64,000 nt of DNA from positions 1-64,000 of the forward strand of contig WFMF01000561.1 in NCBI GenBank assembly GCA_011033025.1, given 5' to 3'. Positions 1 to 11,106 of this stretch are shown here, one piece after another (the stretch's first letter is position 1; each line of letters begins with the position of its first letter). Position numbers and translations under genes: made by a program. Source of the stretch: Beroe forskalii. Its lineage: Eukaryota; Ctenophora; Nuda; Beroida; Beroidae. The notes beneath the pieces were generated by a model. That model did no database searches and had not been told where the DNA came from. It saw nothing but the letters and a program-made list of their open reading frames with translations.

Positions 1-229
1 TTGATGTTAGGTGTTATCCTGATTTAATAATAATAATAACCATGATATGTCCAACTGATGAAATATTTTAACAATTTCTGAAGTGAAAAATCATGGATGA
101 CTATCCTGTTTTTCAACTGAAGCATGCAGATGATCACTAATATCACAAAACACAGGCGTCAGGCATCCCTGTGCCTTCTCACATGATCCAAAATGATTCA
201 TTTGAAGGATATAACATGCATGTTGGATG

Positions 230-575
230 TACACCAGGATCAAGATGTATTTCCCAAAATTAAGGAGTTTGTTTCAGAATCAAGGAGTAGGTTATTCCCT
301 AGGATCAAGAATTGAGACCAAGGTCAAACAAGTTTCTGTCCTGGATTAAATAGTTTGAAGCTAGATTAAGAACTGTGTTCATGGATCAGGAAATTGCTCA
401 AAGATTGAGGGTTTTTCCTAATTCAATTTAATATTTGATCCCATGAACGAGGAACATTCCCCAGTTTCATTGAGTCTATCACATGATTATGGAGTCTGTC
501 CCATAATCAAGAAGTGTGACAGTTTGTCTCAGGATCAGGGAGTCAGTCCCAGGATCAAGGAATGTACAGCTGGAT
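230..575. repeat. degenerate GGATCAAGGAGT-type tandem repeat
   Basis: A loosely conserved unit of about 25-35 bp recurs through this stretch: variants of AGGATCAAGGAGT followed by GTCCCA or TTCCC. It has no coding potential that I can see. The rest of 1-1680 is AT-rich DNA in which I see no gene, RNA or clear element. Confidence 0.5.
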
Positions 576-1680
576 AAATGAGATTCAATCATGATCAATG
601 TGTTTGTCAATGGCTGCTGGGGCAAGGAAGTAGAAAAAGAATGCTGAGGTAATGAAGCTTACACCATCAGGTTTTATCCTGATGGTATATAATACAAGGT
701 AGGATGAAAAATAATTTATCAATTTCTTCTCAATATACATGCATAGTGTCACTGTTAATTTTAAAAAAGTTAAGTTAAACAAGTTTGCAAGAATTTGGTC
801 TACCAATACAAGGAAAACGCAAGTCCAACACTGCTAAAACATGGACTGCTTTTGGTCAGTGAAAAACAGTGTAACAAGTCAACCAAGTTTTTATTCCATC
901 ACATATTGATATTTGGTTGCTCTAAAAAGGGCATTGAAGCATTGATTTGACCTAAAAATATATTCAAAATTCTCATCCTGAGCAACAAATCAATTAAACC
1001 TTCAAACTTCCCCTATTAACTGGATCTTCCAGCCACTAATGAGATATTGAAAATTGAAGATAAGAAAATGAATGGACTAAATTGCCACAGGTAACAATGT
1101 AGCTGTTAATATGTTTTCTAAATGAAAACTGTAATGAGTAATCACCATTTAACAAGTATTTAATAATTCAATATTACCCAAATTGTGAAGGCGATGCAAT
1201 AACATAAAAAGAAATAAAAGGCTTAGATGAATACATCAACACTGTTCACAGAGCTCAAATATGTTCAACCATCCACCTCTTACTTGATCTTCCAGCCTCT
1301 AATAACACATTGAAATTTTTGAAATGATTTAAAAGGATTATTGAACAGAACATAAATTAAACAGCCCCATCCAATTCTAGATCGTTCAAAAAATTTATGA
1401 TTAACTTGGCAACATGCTATGCTCATGGTATGTCAACATAATCAAATCAATTTTTAAGGTTAAAATGGTTATTAATACTTGTATTTTTTTGAATCAATTT
1501 TATGATTGATTGATTGAAAATAAATTTATTTTCCAAAAATTTCTTGTCTGATGCGATATTGTCAAACTTATTATTTCAAATTCCAAAGTTTATTGAAGAT
1601 TTAATATTTACTCCTTAATTAGTCGTGGCACACGAATTTTGCGCGCGCGAGGGCGTAAGACAGTGTTTGACAATTTTATC

Positions 1681-1935
1681 TTCCCCTAACCAGGGGTGTC
1701 GCTGTTTGGAGCAAGGCGCGGCGCGCGCGCGTAAAACTGGTTAGAGTAAAATTTTACCAATCAGCATGCGTACGGTGGCCGAGCAGGCTCACTTTTTTTT
1801 ACATAAAAAAATTGAACATAAAAATTTTTTATGTAAAAATTTTTGAGCCTTTTCGTCCAACCCCGTGGCCTTGCCCTAACCAGCGCCCTGGTTTCGCGCA
1901 CGGAGTGCGCGGCGCGGCACCCCTGGTTAGGGGAA
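1681..1935. mobile_element. MITE-like element with 18-21 bp terminal inverted repeats
   Basis: The left end TTCCCCTAACCAGGGGTG and the right end CACCCCTGGTTAGGGGAA are inverted copies. The interior is GC-rich (CGCGCG runs) and includes the motif GTGGCCGAG followed by a GGCTC or GGATC box and AT-rich arms. There is no open reading frame, so it would be non-autonomous. I found no convincing target-site duplication and assign no family. Confidence 0.55.
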
Positions 1936-2031
1936 CCCGTGGCCGAGGAGGATCAAAAAATTTTATGTAAAATTTTTTGAGCCTTTTCGTCCACTGCAGT
2001 GGCCGAGAAGGATCACTTTATTTCACATAAA

Positions 2032-2104
2032 AATTTTTTGATCCTCCTCATGAGGAGGATCAAAAAATTAGTTCTATGGAAGTGCACTTCCATAGAACTA
2101 ATTT
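2032..2104. repeat. two overlapping perfect palindromes (38 bp and 40 bp)
   Basis: Positions 2032-2069 form a perfect palindrome centred on CTCATGAG. Positions 2065-2104 form another centred on GTGCAC. They share five bases. Both lie just downstream of further GTGGCCGAG/GGATC motifs (1940-2030) and could be parts of a foldback element. Confidence 0.8.
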
Positions 2105-3090
2105 CAGCATAATGGCCATTGGCCACGTCGTTTGCACCCGTACCCATGCTGTAGCTGTGGCCGCGCGCGCGTTAGGCGGCCGATCTAGCGCGCGCGGCGT
2201 GCACGCGCTGATCGAATTCTGACAAATTATTTGAGTCGATTTTTTTGTATTTTTGCCTTGAGCAGTAATTATTAAAATTAATTCGATGAAAAGGCCGTAG
2301 AATTATTTTTCTAATGAACCATGGGCACGTATTTTGGAATAAATGTTTCTGTTGAATCATTCAATGATCTTAAATATCAGTATTAAATCAAAATATCCTA
2401 TAAATCATTTCTATGAATTTATTTGAAATAAAAAGAAATCTTTCTTCAAGACATCAATTTCTATGAATAGACGTATTCTGCAATGGATAGAGCTTCATGG
2501 ATACTTTGGTTAATTGGGCTATCCATCTGAATGCTTTTGATGCTATAAATCAAATTATTTTATGTTGTTAATTGATGAATTGTGAATTATCTTATGAATT
2601 ATCTTATGAATTATCTTATGAATTATGTTTTATAAAAGGATTGGGGCTATATTTGTGACAAATGTAAACTGTTTCTATGCTTGTACATTGATGTTTTAAA
2701 GAAATTCTTTATTTTATGGATTTTTCTCTACTAAATTGGTAACTGCTGCTTCTCCAACATAACCCTTTAGCCGCAAAAGTCATGCCACAATAATGCAATG
2801 TCCCAGAAAATATATAGACCATTCAAGTCTCTTTCATTTTAGAGATTGAGGCAATTATTGCATCCATTTCATCCACATGACATAGTGAAACCAGGTTTTT
2901 GGCATGAAAAATTAACCCTTTCATACATGCAAGCTAGCTTCCTTATTTGGACATGAACAAATTTAAATTAACAATTCATGCTCTGCACCAAAGGCAGCAT
3001 TACTCAAAAATTCCCTGAGAAGCTCTTATAGTTACAATTGAAAGTTGTTATTTCATTTTAAAAGTTTAATGGTTGTTAAGTTGTTATAAC
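2105..3090. other. no gene seen
   Basis: A GC-rich CGCGCG patch lies at about 2160-2210, and four copies of a 13-bp unit (GAATTATCTTATG) lie at about 2581-2625. The rest is AT-rich sequence without a supported feature. Confidence 0.4.
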
Positions 3091-3094
3091 TCGT

Positions 3095-4390
3095 GTAGGT
3101 AATACATGTCCAGATTTGCCTACTCCTGTCTACTGGTGCCTCCTTGAACTGCAGAAGAAGGTTCCCTGATATGATGTGAGCTACAAATTACCTACCGCTT
3201 GCAGCTGCAGACTTCTTGCAGTTGAATACAATACAATGCAACAGGTTAACTATAATAATCATGAAGTAACATTTCGAGATAAGAAACTGGAAAGATTTAA
3301 GATTTCAATATTGCCAGATATTGAATATGTCATTAATTCATTGTAACTATAAGGTTGATGGTCATTAATTTGTTAAAACTCATGTAATTGTAATACCTGT
3401 CCAGGTTTGTCTACTCCTGTCTCCTGCCTTCAGTGAACTGCTGAAGTATGTTTCCTGATCTGAAGCAAGTTACTAAGTACCTACCACATGCAGACCTTTT
3501 CAACACAATGCAATCTAACAGGTAAACAGTGCTAGATTTCATAAATATGTTTGAATGTTGAAATAAGGGACTTGATGGGGTTGGCAAATATAGGAGCCCC
3601 AAATAAACGCAATTTTGACCTCAAATGCCCATGATCCTTCATATATCGGGTTATTCGAAGGTGTGGACTCTATCATATATGATGGAGTCCACTATACTAC
3701 CATACTGTGTGAGGGGTATGATTGGAGTTAAACCCATGTCAAGGAGGCAAAAAACCCATGTATCTCAAAATTGATACATGGGCTACCCCTACTTACCAGC
3801 ACCATGGAATGGACAGATGTTAAATAATGCAGTAATCACATTGCCATTTCAGTGTATGAGTAGAAGGTTGACGGTTGTCAATAACTTGTTCAAACTCATG
3901 TAATTGAAAAACGTGTCCGGGTTTGCCTACTCCTGTCTACTCATAGACTTGAACTGCTGAAGAAGGTTCCCTGATCCGATACATGCTACTGAGCACTGCC
4001 CCACACCTGCTGACCTGCAGACCTTTTCGATGCAATATAATCCAACAGGTAAACTATGATAATCATTAGCAGGAAGGGGATCAGAAACTGGAAAAATTTA
4101 ATTGAATTCTGAATGGTCTGATATTGATTACCGTAATAATCATTGATGGTTAATTAGTTGTGAAAACTCATGTATCATACGTTTTCAGGATTGACTGCTC
4201 CTGCTGATGGTTCTTTGGTCGGTGCTTATCCTGGTACTTCCTTGAACTTTTGATGAAGATTCTCTGATCCGATAGGAGCTTCTGCCTCGCACCTGCTGAC
4301 TTTTCAATACTGCAAGCAGCACAAAATAGCACCTTGGAATCGAAAAATTGGGAGAATTCCATTGATGGACCTCAGAATGGACAGATATCA
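3095..4390. repeat. four degenerate copies of a ~120-bp unit
   Basis: Near 3110, 3395, 3905 and 4175 the sequence repeats a block beginning GTCCAGGTTTGCCTACTCC and continuing through TGAACTGCTGAAGAAGGTT and CCTGATCCGAT. The first three copies end with a variant of AACAGGTAAACT. Spacing is 270-510 bp. Short open frames on the minus strand do not agree between copies, so I read this as a diverged repeat and not as exons. Confidence 0.5.
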
Positions 4391-4565
4391 ATTAATCATA
4401 ATAATATTCTTTCCCATCGTATAAGCATATAATATGATTAGGTAGATGGTTTACGTTTTGATACATGTGTCTTCGTGCATTTGATTTTGAGCACTTGCAT
4501 CACCGACTTTCGCTCGAACGACCGTAAATAATTGAGGGAAGCAATTGATTTAAAGAAAACAGGCT

Positions 4566-4680
4566 ATAGGGACCGTTCACATATTACGTAATCATTTTTT
4601 GGGCATTTTCCCCTTCTCCCCTCTCCATAATCAAACGTTGTCTCGGCCAACCCCCCCCCCTCCAGAAAGCTGAAACAAAG
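4566..4680. mobile_element. truncated MITE related to the element at 41657-41825
   Basis: The segment starts with AGGGACCGTTCACATATTAC followed by GTAATCA, then a C-rich stretch. This matches the left end of the complete element at 41657-41825 in order and spacing. No right terminus is visible, so it is a fragment. Confidence 0.5.
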
Positions 4681-5385
4681 TTCTTTACTTTAGCATGTTA
4701 TAATTGCATTGAAAACATACTTCTTCAGATGTGCTTTTTCAGACAATATTGATGATGTGCAAAACTTGATTGACTTAGAATTTTAATTTTTTTCTGGAGG
4801 GCAAAAGGCAAGATTTTTTGTTGATATAACTACTAGATTTAATGTTTTATGTTACCATAATGCTCATTTGTGATTAAATGTTCTTGAAAAGGATCCAAAA
4901 GGATGTGGAACGTCACTCAACAGTGACCGCTTAAATGCCTAAAGAATTGAGTTTCTTAATTATGGTTAAGCGGGTTAAAAATGTGTGCTTTATTATTATA
5001 ATTGATAATCATTTTAATGATTTATGTTCAGCGAAACTGAATACCTAACGAACACAGTTTGGCTAGTATTGAAATATAAGTAGAACTATAGAAATATTGG
5101 AAATTGCCTTTTTTACACTTTTAGCCCACTTTATGTAGAAAAATCGTATATTCGTCCACGCAAAAATCTTGAAAATATGTCCTACAGTCTACAGAAACTA
5201 CTTTTTGGCCCAAATTTATGAAAATAGGAGGGTGAAAATTTCGTATTCAGTCTATCAGTTTTTTTTTTCAAAATTTGAGATCTCCATTGAAATGCAATTT
5301 TTATCGAATGATGGTCAAATCTTTTGGATAAGGAGCAGTTTTTGTCATGAAACTTAGAGGTCATGAAACTAAGAGGTATACCTTA

Positions 5386-5513
5386 TCGGACATAATTAAC
5401 ACGGACATAAAAATCACGCAGCTAAGCACATCAGCGTGAATATTAATGTCCGTGAAAATTTTGTCCGTGATACTATTGTCCGTGATTTTCAGGTCCGTGA
5501 AAATTATGTCCGG
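5386..5513. mobile_element. short inverted-repeat element with GTCCGTGA repeats
   Basis: The left end CGGACATAATTAACACGGAC and the right end, inverted, CCGGACATAATTTTCACGGA bracket about 128 bp. Several internal copies of TGTCCGTGA occur. A related segment (GCGTGAATATTAATGTCCGT) recurs at about 5764. The element is non-coding and flanked by TA on both sides, which is weak evidence for a TA target site. Confidence 0.5.
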
Positions 5514-6142
5514 TATTTCCTCTTAAAATTTCTAGGGTAGAGAAGCAAAATTTCTGACTTTATCTCTTTAAACGCAATAACAAAATTTTTAAGGAAATTA
5601 TGCTTCTTTTTATGCTTAGAACCTGCTATATGGAAATTTATCATATTAATTAACGAAATATATTGAAAAAATCTTGAAATCAAGTATTCAAATCGTTGTA
5701 AAAATGGAAAAAATCGAACTGAAAATTTCGAGATTTTCTTGAAATTAGAAGTGGCAGGATCGAGCGTGAATATTAATGTCCGTAAAATTTTGATAATTAT
5801 GTCCCCTCGGCTGATTACGTTATATGTGAATGATCCCATATTCATATTCATGCCATTCCACAAACCTGAGATGAAACTCACATGTAGCCATATAATAGTC
5901 CTTATGAGCATTATGAATACTTGGAGCCATATTAAGCATATTCCATATCTAAATTATACTTATGATTACATAATGAACATTTGAATAATCTTTTTACCAG
6001 GATTTTTGGTTGATTATGCCGTTTTATATCGGGCGATTAACAAACGAATGGGATATCGAAAATTATCACACGAGGCGTCAGCCGAGTTTGACAATTTTCG
6101 ATATCACACGATCCATGAGTTTGTTAATTGTATTATTACTCG

Positions 6143-6300
6143 ACAAAACAGTTTTCCCTCCCACTCGGGTCTGACGACCCTCTTCTGGATTCAACGTTTT
6201 TATAGATTTTCGAGTGCTCCTTCATAAAATCAACAATTTATTTAACGATATTCTGCTCTATTATTCCGCCACTTTGCAGTAGTTCTACAAAGGAGTGATA
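6143..6300 (+). repeat. dispersed repeat family, copy A
   Basis: Contains CTCGGGTCTGACGACCCTC, then GGATTCAACG, then GTGCTCCTTCATAAAATCAA. The same ordered blocks occur at 46683-46880 in the same orientation and at 59690-59905 in reverse. The function is unknown. Confidence 0.6.
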
Positions 6301-6673
6301 TATCGATAATTATTACACTGGAGTTTGAGCCACGGGAGGGGATAATCGATTTTAAAACTTTCTGATCTTTTTCAAAGGTTAAAGTGTAATTTTTTGAATC
6401 TGAAATGATTTAACCTTGGAAACTGACCAAATTTACTGAAAGAACTAAGTTAGGAATTTTAATTTGGAGCCCGGTTAATCATACATCAGAGGGGTGATAT
6501 TTATGATTGGCATGGTTTTCGATAATCTTTTGATAGAATTTTGATTTCCTCTACTTTGCGACAAAATAGTAATTTAAATATGCTAACTGAGGGTAACTGA
6601 GGAGTGTGACGGGCTTTCTTAGAAGGGCGACTGGCATTGATTTTCTTAGGAGTTTGATAGGCTTACTTACGGG

Positions 6674-6872
6674 TAACACACCCCTCTCCACTCATATTAT
6701 ACCTCTATCCACTCATATAACACCCTTCTCAACTCATAACGCACCCCTCTCAACTCATAACAACCCCCCCCCCCCTTCAACTCATAACACACCCCTCTCC
6801 ACTCATAAAACACCCCTCTCCACTCGTAACACACCTCCGCCACATAATTATACCTCTCTCCACTCATAACAC
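6674..6872. repeat. minisatellite of CACTCATAACACCCCTCTC units
   Basis: About ten copies of a 19-20 bp unit, CACTCATAACACCCCTCTC with variants, occur here. A short open frame crosses it only because the repeat lacks stop codons in one frame. Confidence 0.8.
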
Positions 6873-7319
6873 ACACCTGAACAAACCTCCCGTACCTCAG
6901 AAATCAGAGAAACCCACTGCAGACTCTTCAAGCGACCTTTTCTTTAACGTTTTGAGCATTTCCCTTTAAACTTTTAAGCAATATCACAACTTTCTCGACC
7001 TTTTCCCAATTTTAAGGGAATCCCTCATTTCTGCACTCACAGTTTATTTGTTATTATTAACGCAAGATAAAAAATTTTAAAATATCTATAATATCACCTC
7101 TATATCTGGTGGAAGCAGGGATGGAGCACAATGTAATCTGTATCCCCAGTCTGGGGATCAAAATAAAGATAACACAGACTTGTGGTCCATTTTATGATTT
7201 TGTTTTGTTATGTTTCATATCTTTTGCTGCCGTGTTTGATGTGTCAGAGTATATTTCTTGAGTTTCAAGTTAGGGTTTTAAGATTGGTATAATAGATATT
7301 AAATATACATGTTGTGATC

Positions 7320-8775
7320 ATTGGCCTCTGTATTTATTTGTTACATAATATCATGGCGCTATGATTAGGCATTTATACTACATTGACTTTTTATGAATTA
7401 ACGAATGGCGAAGGGAGTGTCAACTTTTTCAACCTCTTCGATCATGATATAAAGAAATAATGTATTTTTATCTACAAACTACAGTACAGAATTGCTGAAG
7501 TCTGTTCACCAAGTCTTTATAGTTAGTAATCCAAAAATAATAAAAGGAGTAATTTAATATCATGCTCATATCATGCTCATATCATGCTCATAGATTTATG
7601 CAAGTGTCAAAATGTATGAATAAAGGAGATTCAATGATTTTAATAATAATTTAAGGCCTAAAACCAACAAGTGCTCTGGGCTAACAAAGGGTCATCAGTT
7701 GGGCAAGGGTGATTATGAGGTTTCAAATGTACCGCACACGGTTTTTCGGCTCCCTAGCCCAAGAAACCTACACCCCCGGGAGCCATGGACACAGACAGTG
7801 AGTACATTGCACTGTATCCATCCCGAACTGAAACCAAACTAAAAATAAGATCACTCAAATATATGAAAAGCATGTTAAATTTTAAGAAACTGACAAACAT
7901 GCGACTCACAACTGGTTAAAGTTTCATACTCACTTCATGACAGCAAACTCAAGCTGAACAAGGAAAGTAAACAACGTAGAACCAAAGGTATAAGGATAAA
8001 ATTAAAACACGAGACACCGAGTCTAACAGAATATTACACACCCGCAGTGGTATGTCTATGAGATTAGGCACCCGCAAAGTAAGATATAAAAATAGAAAAA
8101 GTAAACAAAGGGGGAGGAGAGCACTGAATGAAATCAGATTAACAGGAAGGTAAAAAGAGTCACAATGAATGTAAACACAAAAGAGGCGTTACATAGAAGA
8201 AAACCTGACAAACACACTCTCACACACATACAAACATACACACAAACGAGAAACTTTACTGAGAAGTATGAAAAGAAAAACGGAAAAAGAGCATGAAAAG
8301 GCTGAGCACAAACAGCGTAAATGCGGCAGTTTTTTAAGGTACCAGTTTTATGGCAAGAAAACCACAGTTTTATGAAACAAGAAAGCTTTTAATAAGTTAA
8401 AAATAGAAAATACTAGTAAAAAAGGGGAAAAATAACGTGGAAGACTTAAAAGAGCACATAAAAAGAAAGAGAGAAGAGGAAGAGTTGAAAAAATAATAAT
8501 CTAAATGAGAACAAAAACCAGTTACTAAAGTACTAACAACCAAGTTCACGCAACCACTGTTCCTTCCAACCGACACGCAAAGGGTAACCTGCCAAAACAA
8601 AATAAGACATGGCCTCTGTATTTATTTCGTTACATAAATAAGCCAGGACGTCTATGGTTAGGCATTTATAAATAAAATAAATCAAATTCCTAATTAACTA
8701 ATTAAGCGAGGAGGCGACCTGAAAACCAGCCCAACGCATGTACTTCGACATGATGTAAAGAAAAATAATGTATGA
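7320..8775. repeat. pair of ~150-bp direct repeats flanking ~1.15 kb
   Basis: The block GGCCTCTGTATTTATTTGTT, TACATAA, ATGATTAGGCATTTATA, then TTCGA(T)CATGATATAAAG and AATAATGTAT occurs at about 7321-7465 and again, slightly diverged, at about 8608-8775. The DNA between them has no gene. The arrangement could be the ends of a degenerate retroelement or two insertions of one repeat. Confidence 0.45.
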
Positions 8776-8879
8776 TGTGCATATAATTCTTGAAACGATG
8801 ATTCATATGAAACACTGATTCGTATGAATTGTTTTTATAGCGTTTGCTTTCATTGTTTCGTATATGGCAGGGTATTAAT

Positions 8880-9060
8880 ACGGTAAATGCTCACATGGGT
8901 AATAGAATAACCATCGTAATTGCACTCGCAAGCTCGTGCAATGACTTCAATTAATGCACTCGGTGCATTTATTGCATGAATCCCACTAGCAAGGTCGTGC
9001 ATTTATTGCATGGATCCCACTCGCAAGTGTGCATTTACCGTATATTACATGATTCCTAAA
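8880..9060. repeat. short GTGCATTTATTGCATG/CACTCGCAAG repeats
   Basis: Blocks such as CACTCGCAAG, TCGTGCA, GCATTTATTGCATG and ATCCCACT recur three or four times in about 150 bp. They are non-coding. Confidence 0.4.
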
Positions 9061-9217
9061 TTTGCACGCCCGTGAAAATGCCAGTTATATTCTCCTTTTA
9101 ACTGCATAGTAGGAGTTATTTGAACGGGAGTGGTGATAAGAATTTTGAAAGATATACTCATTGTATCTATGATGATTGTGAAATATAATTGGACAATTAA
9201 TGAACTAAATATATGAA

Positions 9218-9517
9218 GTGTATTATTTTGTCTCTTCAAATTTGTTACTGAACTTCTTTCATTTCAAATTAGCTATACCAGAACTGAACCAAAATTGTAT
9301 CAGGGACCCTAAAGGCACGACAAGAGTAAAACTCCTTGACAAAGCTTCGTTTTGTCAAGGAAAAATTACAGAATATTATTGTAATACGTTCTTTCAAAAT
9401 CCCTCAGTGAGACCATTAATACTTACGGGTCACGACTCACGCATCTTAAAAATTAAATGCAGAACTCCAACGGTCGCCGTATATTTAACTGAAGTACTGA
9501 CGTATTGGTCGCCATAA
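9218..9517 (+). CDS. possible small open frame, unidentified
   Basis: An ATG-initiated frame of 99 codons begins with a hydrophobic stretch and then a cysteine-containing region. That is longer than expected by chance in DNA this AT-rich. A candidate acceptor (AAATTAG) at about 9272 could make it an exon. I see no family resemblance, no downstream partner exon and no polyadenylation context. It may be spurious. Confidence 0.18.
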   Translation: MYYFVSSNLLLNFFHFKLAIPELNQNCIRDPKGTTRVKLLDKASFCQGKITEYYCNTFFQNPSVRPLILTGHDSRILKIKCRTPTVAVYLTEVLTYWSP

Positions 9518-9904
9518 AGCTCGAATATTGACTTAATTTTGTTGTGCCTTTCGGGACACCTGGATAGCTAGGTATGAAATGGGGCTATCAGTACCGGTCC
9601 GCTCTCCTGGTTGAGTTTCTGATAAAAACGAATAAATGTGAAAACTTTGAATTATACGAATATGGTGACCTTTGTCCGTTGTCGAATCCGTACGTAAGTG
9701 TGGCAGCTTGTCGATTCTGCTATGCCCATATTAAAATAAGCTGTTGTGCGTCATCAACTTACTATTAAAATGTAATAATAATGACGACATCTTGGCCGCT
9801 TATTCATCAAATGTGCATGAATTTCGTATATTATGGAACACGCGACTATTCTCTTAGCAGCATTTCAGCGCGGGATTTGAGCGCGCACGCGAGTTTTTAT
9901 TGAA

Positions 9905-10271
9905 AAAAGTGATGCCCTGGAGTGAGCCTCCTCGGCCACGGGCATGGACGAAGAGGCTCACTTTTTTTACATAAAAAAAAGTGAGCCTAAAAAATTTTTT
10001 CATGTTTTTTTTTCTTGAAAAATTTTTTATAGTAAAAAAAGTGATCCTCCTCGGCCACGGGGTTGGACAAAGAGGATCAAAAAATTTTATATAAAAAATT
10101 TTTCAAGTAAAATCTTTAATAAAATTTTTTTTTATGAAAAATTTTTTATGTAAAAAAAGTGAGCCTGCTCATTTGTTTGACGTTCGCGTTGACGGACCTT
10201 GTAAGGCGTTGCCTCTCGAGGACTCGAGAATCAGCTGCAGCGCCGCGCCGCGCGCGCGGCGCTGATTCTCA
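9905..10271. repeat. GGCCACGGG/GAGGATCA repeat cluster and GC-rich hairpin
   Basis: Inverted and direct copies of TCCTCGGCCACGGG with GAGGATC or GAGGCTC boxes, separated by A/T tracts, fill 9915-10165; the same motif family occurs at 1760-2060. Positions 10227-10271 form a hairpin: GAGAATCAG pairs with CTGATTCTC around a CGCCGCGC core. 10272-11106 holds no feature I can support apart from being the upstream region of TAF2. Confidence 0.6.
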
Positions 10272-11106
10272 TCGCGGGTCATACATCGTACGACAAAGGA
10301 ATGTATGAGATTTTAGGAGGTTTTTATAGGAAACACAAAAGTTTGAAGTAGATAAAAGTGTTAATAACTGGCAGCCTTATTGGCTTATTGATAGTTTTGT
10401 CATACTGTCAACATTAAAAAAAGTTCATGAGTGTATATTTTTGGAGTTTTTGCAAACAAGATCTTCACAAGTCATGACATTTATCTCTGCTATTGTAATG
10501 ACATGTCATAGTTCTATTTATTGCTGCTGTTGTGCAGGACATTCTGTCTCATAATACTGCAAAACATGTCGATGGTAATACAGATAAATCTTATTCCTTG
10601 TCTGGCGTCAGCAGGTCATATATCGTACGACAACTTATTCCCAATCCCCTCTTTTGACTGGTGGCAGAAGCTTTTGGCGATGATGTCTTACTTTGTTGGA
10701 CAACTTTACTAACATGTCCATTGTCCCTAGCATGCCATGAAATTTTAAATACAACCCCCATGCTAAATGAATACTACCCATTGTTCACACTATCTTCAAA
10801 ACACAAAAATTCTCAAATATGAAATCAAACTCAAACACTTTGCAGCTCGTCAGTTTCGAGAAAAATATCTCTTCTTCAGGAACTCCTCAAAGTGTGGCAT
10901 AATGTTCTTAAATTTTATTGTAATTAGTTGTGAAGTTTAAAACTTCATACCTCTTTTCTATTCCAAGGATTATAACCTGAGACATGGAAAACCTGAAAAA
11001 TGAATCATTGGTGGTTTCTAGGGCCTTTGATTTTCCTGTAAAACTTTTGATTTAAATCCAGTTATATTTTTTCAACTCTATGTTATTCTTGTCAATTCTT
11101 ATCAGG

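Noticed and set aside
3411-4391. Possible repeated exons (tgtccag ... aacag|gtaaac)
   Set aside because: The four copies do not share an open frame in any phase, so they are treated as a repeat.
5504-5911. 135-codon minus-strand frame
   Set aside because: AT-rich (Phe/Ile/Lys/Asn) composition, overlaps an inverted-repeat element, no recognisable protein or splice partners.
6606-6869. 87-codon frame rich in Thr-Pro-Leu-Ser-Thr-His
   Set aside because: Translated minisatellite.
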